Below the pieces are notes generated by a model, which worked only from the letters and a program-made list of their open reading frames with translations, searched no databases and was not told the origin of the DNA. 42,208 nucleotides of DNA from IMG/VR virus record IMGVR_UViG_3300045284_000133, positions 1-42,208 of that record. One strand, written 5' to 3'. This DNA comes from a virus. This document shows, one piece after another, positions 15,470 to 21,841 of the stretch. Both the position numbers and the translations under genes were made by a program. How positions within the stretch are numbered: position 1 is the first letter of the stretch; each line of letters opens with the position of its first letter.

Positions 15470-16306
15470 TCATTTCTTGGCTCTAATGTCGTCCGCTAGT
15501 GCCTGTGCCCATTCACTAAACGCCGCAATGCACTGCTCTAACTGGTCGTCGTTTAGCTCGTCGCGGCGTTTGCAGCCTGTCGTGCGTTCCATTTGCGCCT
15601 GTATGCCCCCGTAGGCCTGGCCCAGGTCGCGTAGTTGCTGTATTTCCTGCAGCAGCCTGGCCTGCAGTTGGGCGTGTCGGTCCTCCGTTGCATCGTCGTT
15701 GGGGGCAACCTCTGCCGCCGCCAGGTCGACAGGTGGGGCAAGTGTTAACGCCGCATTATCCAACGCCACGGCCTCAATTGCATAGGGCTTAATCGGCTCC
15801 ATGTTGTGCGGCGCAATAGATTCCACCTCGGTTTCGTCCAGCAGCCCCAGGCCCAGTATTGACAGGGTGGCGCGCCTTTTGCCTTTTGTCTCGCACTTCA
15901 TCAGGGCGTTGGCCAGGGCCTCGCCCTTTAGCCCGCCTATGCTGACCGCCCCTATACTTTCCTCCGCCCTGCCCGTCGGTAACATAGCCCGCACCTTTAC
16001 CACATACACGTCCTGTATCTGTTCGCGGGTCACCACCTCCCGTGTCACCTGGTGTATCCGCGCCAGTTGGTCGGTGCAGGCCCTGCTGGCATACAGTATT
16101 TCCTTGCCGTTCAGCCGCAACGGCAAAAAGGGCTGCCCCAGCGGGTCCAGCCCCAGGCGTTCGCAAAACTGGCGGTAGTAGGCCACCTTCTGTTTGGGCG
16201 ACAGGCCCGACAGGTCACCTTTAAGGGCCAGGGATTCGTAAACAGATTCTGTAACCGTTGCGGGCACGGCGGCCCCGTCGACTTTGGCAATTTCTTGTGT
16301 TGGCAT
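15470..16306 (-). CDS. Probable ssDNA-annealing recombinase (RecT/Rad52-like superfamily)
   Basis: A 278-residue protein. The N-terminal half has YYRQFCERLGLDPLGQPFLPL, LNGKEILYASRACTDQLARIH and a later KCETKGKRRATLSILGLGLL-DETEV block, a conserved pattern in phage proteins that occupy the recombinase slot of early operons. The last 90 residues are a helical, acidic tail. It should coat single strands and promote annealing for replication and recombination, together with host proteins. GGGAG lies 7 bases before the ATG. No partner exonuclease was seen. The subfamily (RecT, Erf or other) cannot be settled by eye. Confidence 0.65.
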   Translation of the reverse strand: MPTQEIAKVDGAAVPATVTESVYESLALKGDLSGLSPKQKVAYYRQFCERLGLDPLGQPFLPLRLNGKEILYASRACTDQLARIHQVTREVVTREQIQDVYVVKVRAMLPTGRAEESIGAVSIGGLKGEALANALMKCETKGKRRATLSILGLGLLDETEVESIAPHNMEPIKPYAIEAVALDNAALTLAPPVDLAAAEVAPNDDATEDRHAQLQARLLQEIQQLRDLGQAYGGIQAQMERTTGCKRRDELNDDQLEQCIAAFSEWAQALADDIRAKK

Positions 16307-16336
16307 ATAATGCTCCCGTTGTTTCCTTGTTTAGGT

Positions 16337-16378
16337 AAAGGCCGCCAGGGCTATGCGGTAAGGGTCCTGGCGGCCTTT
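16337..16378. terminator. Strong 13-bp hairpin between SWIM and recombinase genes
   Basis: AAAGGCCGCCAGG (16337-16349) pairs perfectly with CCTGGCGGCCTTT (16366-16378) over a 16-base loop. On the minus strand it ends in only TTTA, so termination may be partial. It sits 8 bases after the SWIM-protein stop and before the recombinase start, where it could reduce read-through from the repressor promoter or act as an RNA processing or antitermination site. Confidence 0.5.
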
Positions 16379-16385
16379 GCTTTGT

Positions 16386-16700
16386 TTACATCAGCAGGTC
16401 GGTGTCCGCTGCCTGCATTAACTGCAATTCCTCGGTAGTCTTAACAAACGTGCGGGCCGCCGCTGCAATATGCAGGCAAACCCGCCCAGCCTGGCCCGCC
16501 AGGCAGTCACAGGCCGCCACTATTTCGTCCTCAGCGTTTTGGAAAATCTCCACCAGGTGCCACCTGTCGGGGCTGCTGCCACTGCGCACCCTAAACAGGT
16601 GCCCCTCAGTCACCAAAAGCTCGGCCTGCGCCTTTAGCTTCTCAGCCCGTGCCCACGCCCGCTCAAAGTCGTTGCGGTGCCTGCTAATATTGATCATCAT
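16386..16700 (-). CDS. SWIM zinc-finger protein (104 aa)
   Basis: A 104-residue protein with an N-terminal helix of about 28 residues, two beta strands (HLFRVRS, RWHLVEIF), and a SWIM motif: Cys64-x-Cys66, eight residues, Cys75-x-His77. SWIM domains bind DNA or proteins; small SWIM proteins are common in phage early regions, where they sit beside recombination genes. Here it lies between repressor and recombinase. The role is unknown but DNA metabolism is likely. AAGGGG precedes the tandem ATGATG start. Confidence 0.7.
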   Translation of the reverse strand: MMINISRHRNDFERAWARAEKLKAQAELLVTEGHLFRVRSGSSPDRWHLVEIFQNAEDEIVAACDCLAGQAGRVCLHIAAAARTFVKTTEELQLMQAADTDLLM

Positions 16701-16722
16701 AACCGTTGCCCCTTGTTGTTGG

Positions 16723-16995
16723 TTAACGGGCGCGCGCAGCCAGCCACTCGCCCGTGTTGTTTAGCGTGGTCGGCGTCACGACGGCCCGCCAGTCCAGCCC
16801 AAAGTAGTCTGCAGCCTTGCGTATTAACGACAGGCTGGGCGCATGCCCGTGTTCCAGTCGCCAAATGGCCTGCCTGGACACGCCCAGGGCATAGGCCATA
16901 TGCACCACCGACACGCCCCTGGCCTGGCGCGCCGCACGCAGGGCCGCAAACCTGTAACCACTGCCCACGTTTTCAATTGATCCTGGTGTTCTCAT
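16723..16995 (-). CDS. Cro/CI-type HTH repressor (XRE family, 90 aa)
   Basis: Residues 16-71 form a classical five-helix XRE DNA-binding domain: RFAALRAARQARGVSVVHMAYALGV, then SRQAIWRLEHG as turn and recognition helix, then SLSLIRKAADYFGL. There is no C-terminal peptidase domain, so LexA/CI-style autocleavage is absent. The ATG at 16995 lies 8 bases beyond a -10 box, so the transcript is nearly leaderless, as with lambda cI from PRM. The ATG also lies inside a GTAAC-N7-GTTAC-type operator, implying autoregulation. It likely controls the dispersed early promoters listed below. Confidence 0.8.
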   Translation of the reverse strand: MRTPGSIENVGSGYRFAALRAARQARGVSVVHMAYALGVSRQAIWRLEHGHAPSLSLIRKAADYFGLDWRAVVTPTTLNNTGEWLAARAR

Positions 16996-17032
16996 AACAA
17001 CGTATGTTACACCACCCGCCCGCCCCTTGCAA
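16994..17032 (-). promoter_or_regulatory. Leftward early promoter and operator (repressor gene)
   Basis: Minus strand: TTGCAA at 17032-17027, 17-base spacer, TAACAT at 17009-17004. The start codon follows 8 bases later. Operator ATAACAACGTATGTTAC (16994-17010, plus-strand reading) covers the -10 and the ATG. A further GTTAC half-site lies at 17063-17067. Confidence 0.65.
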
Positions 17033-17109
17033 CTAAATACACCACTTACCAGGTGCATATATTGTTACAGGCCACCCAAAAATAAATTGCATTTTCTTTT
17101 GCCTGACCC

Positions 17110-17138
17110 TTGCAATACGTAACGGCCTTTGTTACTAT
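17110..17138 (+). promoter_or_regulatory. Rightward early promoter P1 with operator
   Basis: TTGCAA (17110-17115), 17-base spacer, TACTAT (17133-17138). Operator GTAACGGCCTTTGTTAC occupies 17119-17135. An AT-rich block CCCAAAAATAAATTGC lies upstream at about 17076-17091, like an UP element. It faces away from the repressor promoter, forming a divergent switch region 16996-17109. Confidence 0.75.
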
Positions 17139-17187
17139 GCAGGTGTTGGAAGCAAACGCAAACACAAACTTGAAAGGAACAACGACA

Positions 17188-17754
17188 ATGAACCGCACAA
17201 TAAAAATAGGCAACCTGGACGACGTACACGGGTGCAAACGGTGCAACGCCACGGTGTACGTTGCCCGCACCCGCAGTGGCAAGGAGTGGATTGTGGAGGT
17301 CGACTTTGACGACAATTGCGATGCCATTTTTGAGGTGGACGGCGCGAACCTGCCCACGGTGCAGCATACGCTGGGCCGTTGCAATGACCGCGCAAACTTT
17401 GGGGCGCCCCCAGTGGTCGTGGACCGCGCCCAACGGGCCGCAGAGGTTAACGCCGCCGCCGCCCTGGGCCTTACCGAGTTTGACCGCATAGTACTGAAGG
17501 TTAACGCACGCGAGGCACGGCGCGCCGCCGACGCAGCCAGGGCAAAGGCCCGCCGCCAGCACGAGCGCACGTACAGGCAACTGCCCAGTGGCCGCGCCGA
17601 CGGCCTGCGCGCCCCGCGCCCCACCGACTTTGCGGCCTACGTGGAACCTGTTGAAACGCCTGCAGAGCGTGACAGGCGCGAGCGTGCCGAGTACGAGGCT
17701 ATGTCCGACGCCGAGCGCGAGTTTAGGGCCGAACGCCTGAGCGACTACGAATAA
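17188..17754 (+). CDS. Early protein with zinc-ribbon-like start and charged tail (188 aa)
   Basis: ATG at 17188 follows GAAAGGA at a suitable distance, about 50 bases downstream of promoter P1. The N-terminal 75 residues include CKRC (16-19) and two more cysteines in a beta-rich module (TVYVARTRSGKEWIVEVDF). Residues 100-188 are a highly charged Arg/Glu/Ala helix, likely a coiled coil, ending very acidic. First gene of the rightward early operon, so perhaps a host-takeover or regulatory protein. No family recognised. Confidence 0.75.
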   Translation: MNRTIKIGNLDDVHGCKRCNATVYVARTRSGKEWIVEVDFDDNCDAIFEVDGANLPTVQHTLGRCNDRANFGAPPVVVDRAQRAAEVNAAAALGLTEFDRIVLKVNAREARRAADAARAKARRQHERTYRQLPSGRADGLRAPRPTDFAAYVEPVETPAERDRRERAEYEAMSDAEREFRAERLSDYE

Positions 17755-17767
17755 CTGACCGACACCA

Positions 17768-17785
17768 GGGGGCCGCAAGGCCCCC
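17768..17785 (+). other. GNRA-capped leader hairpin upstream of a ribosome binding site
   Basis: GGGGGCC, loop GCAA, GGCCCCC: a perfect 7-bp stem with a GNRA tetraloop, 4 bases before the Shine-Dalgarno AAGGAG of the next gene. No U tract follows, so it is not a normal terminator. An identical hairpin lies at 22223-22240. Confidence 0.6.
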
Positions 17786-17799
17786 GACAAGGAGCAACC

Positions 17800-18153
17800 A
17801 TGAAGCACTACGCATTTAGCACCGACCCAAAAGACATTTGGGGCGAACCCCTTAGTAAGGGCTACGGCCCGCCCGCCACCGTGGACAACTTGCTGGCCCG
17901 CATTAACGACATTGAACGCGCCCACCTGCAAATAACTGCCCGCCTGGTGGCGCAGGTCGAAGCCCTGGAAAAGGCCAACGGCCTGCTACGGTCCAAACTG
18001 GTTTGGGTCACGGGCGAGGTGCCAGGGGTCCAGGCTGCACTGGACGAGTGGCAGGGCTACATTGACGGGGCCACCACAATAACGCCCGACTACGGCCAGG
18101 CCGACGATGCCCAGCAGGCGCGCGAGCGCGGGGGCAACCCTGACAGGCCCTAA
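17800..18153 (+). CDS. Early hypothetical coiled-coil protein (117 aa)
   Basis: A 117-residue protein with a polar N-terminus, a coiled coil at about 28-75 (LLARINDIERAHLQITARLVAQVEALEKANG) and an acidic, disordered tail. AAGGAG lies 7 bases before the ATG, just after the GNRA hairpin. Likely co-transcribed with the upstream gene. No family recognised. Confidence 0.75.
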   Translation: MKHYAFSTDPKDIWGEPLSKGYGPPATVDNLLARINDIERAHLQITARLVAQVEALEKANGLLRSKLVWVTGEVPGVQAALDEWQGYIDGATTITPDYGQADDAQQARERGGNPDRP

Positions 18154-18162
18154 ACCTGGCAC

Positions 18163-18191
18163 TTGACAGGTGTTGCGTTTTATGTTACACT
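18163..18191 (+). promoter_or_regulatory. Rightward early promoter P2 with variant operator
   Basis: Consensus -35 TTGACA (18163-18168), 17-base spacer, TACACT (18186-18191). Operator variant GTTGCGTTTTATGTTAC at 18172-18188 keeps the right half and changes two bases on the left, so repressor affinity may be lower here. Confidence 0.7.
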
Positions 18192-18209
18192 GTCCTGGTA
18201 GTCAACCAC

Positions 18210-18235
18210 GGGGCGGCCCCACCGCCGCCCCTTTT
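18210..18235 (+). terminator. Attenuator-like terminator in the P2 leader
   Basis: GGGGCGGC (18210-18217) pairs perfectly with GCCGCCCC (18224-18231) across loop CCCACC and runs into TTTT. It stands about 20 bases after the P2 start point and before the ribosome binding site of its gene, so most transcripts would stop unless antitermination, coupling or leaky read-through acts. Confidence 0.65.
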
Positions 18236-18256
18236 AAACACGTAAAGGAACAACGA

Positions 18257-18502
18257 ATGCCAAAAGCAAAAGTAGACAAACTGACAAAGGTTGAGGTGGG
18301 CCAGGTCGTCAAAGTCGACCTGCCAGGCTACACCGAAATGACCGTCAAACCACCGTGCGAGAATAAGACTAGCGGCACGTGGTACTGCGCCACGCACAAA
18401 ATGGCCTTTATGAACCAGTTGCAGAAGGACATACATATAGGCAACGGCAAGGCCCACCAACTGGCCTGGGCGTGTTTTGAACACGGCCTGGAACAGCCCT
18501 AA
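18257..18502 (+). CDS. Early hypothetical protein (81 aa)
   Basis: An 81-residue basic protein starting at ATG 18257 after AAAGGA. A beta-rich front (VEVGQVVKVDLPGY) precedes CENKTSGTWYCATHKMAF, with two cysteines and histidines that could hold zinc, and a late CFEHG. A promoter and attenuator are dedicated to this single gene, suggesting tight dosage control. No family recognised. Confidence 0.7.
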   Translation: MPKAKVDKLTKVEVGQVVKVDLPGYTEMTVKPPCENKTSGTWYCATHKMAFMNQLQKDIHIGNGKAHQLAWACFEHGLEQP

Positions 18503-18570
18503 CCACTAACCGACCTGGGGCGGTGCCCGTGGCCGCCCAAAAATAAATTGCAAATACTTTGCCTTGCCCC

Positions 18571-18599
18571 TTGCGCCCCGTAACAAGTTACGTTACTGT
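18571..18599 (+). promoter_or_regulatory. Rightward early promoter P3 with operator
   Basis: TTGCGC (18571-18576), 17-base spacer, TACTGT (18594-18599). Operator GTAACAAGTTACGTTAC at 18580-18596. The upstream block CCCAAAAATAAATTGC (about 18537-18551) repeats that of P1. Confidence 0.75.
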
Positions 18600-18605
18600 A
18601 ACTGT

Positions 18606-18623
18606 GCTGGCAATGAAGCCAGC
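18606..18623 (+). other. Leader hairpin of the P3 transcript
   Basis: GCTGGC, loop AATGAA, GCCAGC at the very 5' end of the P3 transcript. The P5 transcript has the same hairpin at 20854-20871 (GTTGGC, AATAAC, GCCAGC) with a G-U pair preserving the stem. This suggests a selected 5' cap-like stabiliser or regulator. Confidence 0.5.
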
Positions 18624-18648
18624 CACGAACCCCTGAAAGGAACACGCA

Positions 18649-19446
18649 ATGTTTTACAACAAGAACCAACAGCCCGTTAGCCTGGCCGCCTACGCAGCGG
18701 TTAACGCCACCAACGCCGCGCCCCAGGTCAGCAGCAGGTACAGTTTTATACCGACGACCACGGCCATTAACATACTGGGCGACCACGGGTGGCAGCCCGT
18801 TGCGGTCCAGCAGGCGCGCGCACGCAAGGCCGCCAACGTTGGCTACCAAACCCATAGCCTGAGGTTCCAGAACACCAGCATGGTGCAGGCCCTGCAGGTC
18901 GGCACGACGATACCGCAAATTGCCCTGCGCAATGCCCACGGGGGCGAATCCGCGTTTGTGCTGGACCTGGCACTGTTGGAGCTACGCTGCACCAACGGCC
19001 TTATGGCCGACCTGGGCGGGCATGAGCAAATGCGCATTACCCACCGCAAGTTCGACCCCAGCGGGTTTGAGGCCGCCCTGCGCGAGTTGTGCGGGTACTT
19101 TGGTGACCTTATGGGCACGGTGGACCGCTGGCGCACGGTGCAGGTGCCTGGTGCTGCTGCCAGGTCGTTTGCCCAGGATGCCATTAACCTGCGTTGGGAC
19201 GGCGCACAGTACAGCGTCGACCCCACCGACCTGTTGACGGCAACCAGGTACGAGGAAAAGGAGTCGACCCTGTGGAACGTGTACAACGTGGTCCAGGAGA
19301 AGTTGCTAAAGGGCGGTGTTGAGGCCCGCCAACTGCAGGGCAAGCAAAGGGTGCGCAGGTCGCGCAGCATAACGAACATTTACGCCGACGCCAGGCTAAA
19401 CAAAGGCCTGTGGCACCTGGCCAGTACGCTGGAAGCCACCCTATAA
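18649..19446 (+). CDS. DUF932-family phage/plasmid-like protein (265 aa)
   Basis: A 265-residue member of the DUF932 / phage-plasmid-like (TIGR03299-type) family. Recognisable parts are the central FVLDLALLELRCTNGLM strand-helix, the HRKFDP turn and a C-terminal LWNVYNVVQEKLLKGG followed by a basic RRSRSI and ARLNKGLWHLA helix. Members are widespread in phages and plasmids; function is unresolved, though DNA recombination or repair has been suggested. It has its own promoter P3 and its own terminator, so it is an independent transcription unit. AAAGGAA precedes the ATG. Confidence 0.85.
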   Translation: MFYNKNQQPVSLAAYAAVNATNAAPQVSSRYSFIPTTTAINILGDHGWQPVAVQQARARKAANVGYQTHSLRFQNTSMVQALQVGTTIPQIALRNAHGGESAFVLDLALLELRCTNGLMADLGGHEQMRITHRKFDPSGFEAALRELCGYFGDLMGTVDRWRTVQVPGAAARSFAQDAINLRWDGAQYSVDPTDLLTATRYEEKESTLWNVYNVVQEKLLKGGVEARQLQGKQRVRRSRSITNIYADARLNKGLWHLASTLEATL

Positions 19447-19470
19447 CGGGGCAGGCAAACCAGCCACGCA

Positions 19471-19498
19471 GCCCTGGGGCCGACCCCAGGGCCTTTTT
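19471..19498 (+). terminator. Intrinsic terminator after the DUF932 gene
   Basis: GCCCTGGGG and CCCCAGGGC form a perfect 9-bp stem with a 4-base loop, followed by CTTTTT. It ends the P3 transcript 25 bases after the stop codon. Confidence 0.9.
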
Positions 19499-19616
19499 GC
19501 GTGGGGCTGGTCGTTTTTTGTCGCGTCACGGCCCCTTTGTAAGTTACTATAAATGTTGCATTACTGGCCCGCCATTTACGTGACACGCCGACGGGCCAAC
19601 CGATTGACACAAAAAG

Positions 19617-19634
19617 TGGGGCACCCAGGCCCCA
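19617..19634 (+). other. Leader hairpin before the winged-helix gene
   Basis: TGGGG and CCCCA pair over an 8-base loop, directly before the AGAAAGG ribosome binding site. The gap 19499-19651 otherwise holds only a weak promoter-like TTACTATAAA. Confidence 0.4.
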
Positions 19635-19651
19635 GAAAGGGTTTGTTTTGT

Positions 19652-20302
19652 ATGAGTTACGCTAACACCACTGCGCCTAATGCGCAAGAGTATACGTACC
19701 TGCCCAGCGTCGGGTTTAGACAAGTGGCCGCCAAGGTGCGCGGGGTCTACCGCAACCTGCAGGGCCGTACCATAACAAAGGGCGACCTGGCCACACTGTG
19801 GAAGCTCAGTGCTGGCGGGTTTAGCACCTACTACCGCGCCGCCGCAGACTTTGGCCTGCTGGACATAGACGGCGACAACGTGACACTGACCGCCGACGGT
19901 TACGAGCTTTGCCTGTTGGAGGTGGACAGCCACGCCTGGTTGCAGGTCGCCCGCCGCTGCGTCGACAAGTCGGCGGCCTGTCGGGCAATGTTTGACAGGT
20001 TTACGATAGACGCCACCGAACACGACATTAGGCTGGACCTGGGCCTGCGCAACCTAAAGGCCGAACCCATTAACAGGTTTGTGGCAGTCTTTAAGGGCTG
20101 CGTGGACATTAAACGCAAGGCCGACGGCCCCGCCGCCGACACGCCTATAACCGTGGGCCAGGGTCCAACGCCTAACGACGTTGCCCGCCTGGACACGCCG
20201 CCAGTGGACACGGTGCCCGTGCCCGAACCCGCCACCTTCCGCGCCAGGGTCATACTGGTGCTAACCGAGTTGGGGCTGTACGACCAACACCCACCAGAAT
20301 AA
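19652..20302 (+). CDS. Winged-helix-like early protein (216 aa)
   Basis: ATG at 19652 with AGAAAGG about 11 bases upstream. Residues 35-90 (TITKGDLATLWKLSAGGFSTYYRAAADFGLLDIDGDNVTLTADG) have the helix-helix-strand layout of a winged helix like DUF5343; a second helical part follows at 95-160 and then a Pro/Asp-rich linker and a final helix. It may be a DNA-binding regulator, for example a late-gene activator, but this is inferred from fold only. Its promoter is unclear: TTACTATAAA near 19543 resembles a -10 with no good -35. Confidence 0.65.
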   Translation: MSYANTTAPNAQEYTYLPSVGFRQVAAKVRGVYRNLQGRTITKGDLATLWKLSAGGFSTYYRAAADFGLLDIDGDNVTLTADGYELCLLEVDSHAWLQVARRCVDKSAACRAMFDRFTIDATEHDIRLDLGLRNLKAEPINRFVAVFKGCVDIKRKADGPAADTPITVGQGPTPNDVARLDTPPVDTVPVPEPATFRARVILVLTELGLYDQHPPE

Positions 20303-20315
20303 TTTGCATTGGCCC

Positions 20316-20344
20316 TTGACAGCAGTAACGGGCAATGTTACTGT
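20316..20344 (+). promoter_or_regulatory. Rightward early promoter P4 with operator
   Basis: TTGACA (20316-20321), 17-base spacer, TACTGT (20339-20344). Operator GTAACGGGCAATGTTAC at 20325-20341. AT-rich GAATAATTTGC lies just upstream, at the end of the previous gene. Confidence 0.75.
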
Positions 20345-20424
20345 GTACTTGTTGGTGGCCATACAGGCAACACCTATTACGTGGTCTGCAGCGTAGCCCG
20401 CGCAGGCCTGGTGGCCACAAACAA

Positions 20425-20461
20425 CGGCCCCGCCCAGTGCAAGGAACAAGGGGCGGGGCCG
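20425..20461 (+). other. Perfect 11-bp leader hairpin in the long P4 leader
   Basis: CGGCCCCGCCC (20425-20435) pairs with GGGCGGGGCCG (20451-20461) over a 15-base loop. The P4 leader runs about 140 bases to the ATG at 20493, unusually long for this phage. No U tract follows. A GTG-started frame reads through the leader to 20481 but has no ribosome binding site, so the leader is more likely structural. Confidence 0.55.
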
Positions 20462-20492
20462 CAGTTAAAAACACGCAATTGAAAGGAACGCC

Positions 20493-20804
20493 ATGAGCTT
20501 GATCGAAACGCCGCAAGAAGTCAACACCACAGAACTGGCCCGCCAGTTAGACGCCGCCCAGCACGACATAGACCTGGCCTTTGCCCGCCACCAGGCCAGC
20601 ATAGACGCCGCCTTTAAGAAGTCCGCCGACGAGTTGGACACGCTGGTGCGCCGCCTGCACCTGGCCATTAACAGGCAGGTGCCGCACGACGGCCTTTGTG
20701 ACAGGTGCAACGACTTTGCAGGTGACTGCCTGGAAGTCGACAGGCCCAACCCCAGTAGCTACAGAGCCACCGATAGCGTTTGCGGCCCGTGCCGCCAAAA
20801 ATAA
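20493..20804 (+). CDS. Early coiled-coil / zinc-ribbon protein (103 aa)
   Basis: Residues 8-62 are a charged coiled coil; residues 67-100 hold CDRC (69-72), a lone Cys79 and CGPC (97-100), a likely zinc site. GAAAGGA lies ahead of the ATG. Its stop codon lies inside the AAAAATAAATTTGC block that forms the upstream element of promoter P5. Similar small zinc proteins fill this operon. No family recognised. Confidence 0.75.
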   Translation: MSLIETPQEVNTTELARQLDAAQHDIDLAFARHQASIDAAFKKSADELDTLVRRLHLAINRQVPHDGLCDRCNDFAGDCLEVDRPNPSSYRATDSVCGPCRQK

Positions 20805-20818
20805 ATTTGCAATTACCC

Positions 20819-20847
20819 TTGCGTAGTGTAACTGGCTTTGTTACTAT
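20819..20847 (+). promoter_or_regulatory. Rightward early promoter P5 with operator
   Basis: TTGCGT (20819-20824), 17-base spacer, TACTAT (20842-20847). Operator GTAACTGGCTTTGTTAC at 20828-20844. Upstream element CCAAAAATAAATTTGC at about 20795-20810 overlaps the end of the preceding gene. Confidence 0.75.
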
Positions 20848-20853
20848 ACCTGT

Positions 20854-20871
20854 GTTGGCAATAACGCCAGC
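20854..20871 (+). other. Leader hairpin of the P5 transcript
   Basis: GTTGGC, loop AATAAC, GCCAGC at the start of the P5 transcript, matching the P3 hairpin at 18606-18623 with one C-to-U change that still pairs by wobble. Confidence 0.5.
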
Positions 20872-20895
20872 CACTAACGCAAGGGGGCAACGACA

Positions 20896-21216
20896 ATGCA
20901 GAAGGCAAACGCAGTTAAGGTCAGCACGGAGGTGGGCATGCTGGCATTTATGCCCACCAGGCTGTTTATTGACACCTTGGCGGTGGGCGACCAGGCGCCC
21001 AATGCTTTTGGGCGGGTGGGCAGGGTCACGGCCATAGCCTACCGTGGCGTGGACACCAACGGGGCCGCCTACGTCGGCTATTACGTAACCCACGGGGCCG
21101 ACCTTACGGGGCGCGCGTCCTGCAGCCTTAAAGAGGGCCAGGTGCTACGTAGCCTGCGCCTGTGCCAGGTGCTGAACAGTGCCGAAATTGACGCACTAGA
21201 AGGGTACTTGCCGTAA
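20896..21216 (+). CDS. Early hypothetical beta-rich protein (106 aa)
   Basis: A 106-residue protein driven by P5, with AAGGGGG upstream of its ATG. The middle (GRVGRVTAIAYRGVDTNGAAYVGYYV) reads as a small beta barrel, followed by a C-terminal helix (NSAEIDALEGYL). Its stop overlaps the next start (TAATG). No family recognised. Confidence 0.75.
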   Translation: MQKANAVKVSTEVGMLAFMPTRLFIDTLAVGDQAPNAFGRVGRVTAIAYRGVDTNGAAYVGYYVTHGADLTGRASCSLKEGQVLRSLRLCQVLNSAEIDALEGYLP

Positions 21217-21395
21217 TGAACACAGCAGCCCCGCACTACTACACCGCCGAGTGCCGCCGTTGCGGTGGCACTTTTGAAACGCCCGAAGCCGAAACGGTGG
21301 AGGGCTTTGTTTGCGACCAGTGCCAGCACGACGACCTGGCCGACGACCAGGAATGGTTGGCCGAATTGGAAGGAGAGGACGAAAATGCACTTTGA
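21216..21395 (+). CDS. Small zinc-ribbon protein (59 aa)
   Basis: Fifty-nine residues with CRRC (13-16) and CDQC (33-36), a complete two-knuckle zinc ribbon, and a very acidic tail (DDLADDQEW ... EGEDE). Coupled to the upstream gene by TAATG and to the next by an 11-base overlap. Acidic zinc ribbons of this size can bind RNA polymerase or mimic DNA, but the role here is unknown. Confidence 0.7.
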   Translation: MNTAAPHYYTAECRRCGGTFETPEAETVEGFVCDQCQHDDLADDQEWLAELEGEDENAL

Positions 21396-21753
21396 CAAAC
21401 AGGCCCTGGACAGGTGGATTGAGCGCGAGGACCCCAGCCTGGCCGACGACGACGACGGGCAGCCACCACCAGAGGTGGACGTGCCCGACGTATACGACCA
21501 ACTGCAGGCGGCCCAGGATGCCCTGGTGGCCACCAGGCACGCACTAGCCGAGGCCCGCGCCGACCTGGTGGCACTGGCTGGGGAGAAGGAACGCACTATG
21601 CTGGGGGCAGGCCTGGGCCTGGCCGAACGCCTGGCCCACATTGACAGCATGCCCAGGGGCTTTTGCTACTGTGGTGACTGTGCCAACGCCACCAGCATAC
21701 GGATACTGGCCCGCATTTGGACCCAGCACCGCGCAAAAGAAAATGCAGAATAA
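21385..21753 (+). CDS. Early hypothetical protein with C-terminal CxCxxC (122 aa)
   Basis: A 122-residue protein starting at ATG 21385 after GGAGAGG. A very acidic N-terminal third (SLADDDDGQ) leads into a helical coiled coil (DQLQAAQDALVATRHALAEARADLVAL) and a C-terminal CYCGDC motif at 94-99. Third gene of the P5 operon. No family recognised. Confidence 0.7.
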   Translation: MHFDKQALDRWIEREDPSLADDDDGQPPPEVDVPDVYDQLQAAQDALVATRHALAEARADLVALAGEKERTMLGAGLGLAERLAHIDSMPRGFCYCGDCANATSIRILARIWTQHRAKENAE

Positions 21754-21766
21754 TTTGCGTTTGCCC

Positions 21767-21795
21767 TTGCGCCCAGTAACGTAGCCTGTTACTAT
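21767..21795 (+). promoter_or_regulatory. Rightward early promoter P6 with operator
   Basis: TTGCGC (21767-21772), 17-base spacer, TACTAT (21790-21795). Operator GTAACGTAGCCTGTTAC at 21776-21792. GAATAATTTGC just upstream repeats the P4 arrangement. The leader after the -10 (GTGTTGG, then ACAAACTTGAAAGG) closely matches that of P1. Confidence 0.75.
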
Positions 21796-21841
21796 GTCGG
21801 TGTTGGACGAAACAAACACAAACTTGAAAGGGCAAACGACA

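Noticed and set aside
17065-17931. 288-codon minus-strand frame across the rightward promoter
   Set aside because: Covers promoter, operator and two well-supported plus genes; composition is not protein-like.
19520-19560. Eighth operator-promoter at TTACTATAAA
   Set aside because: A GTTAC-like half is present but no GTAAC at the right spacing and no fitting -35.
20370-20481. Leader peptide in the P4 leader
   Set aside because: GTG start has no ribosome site; the stretch is better explained by the 11-bp hairpin.
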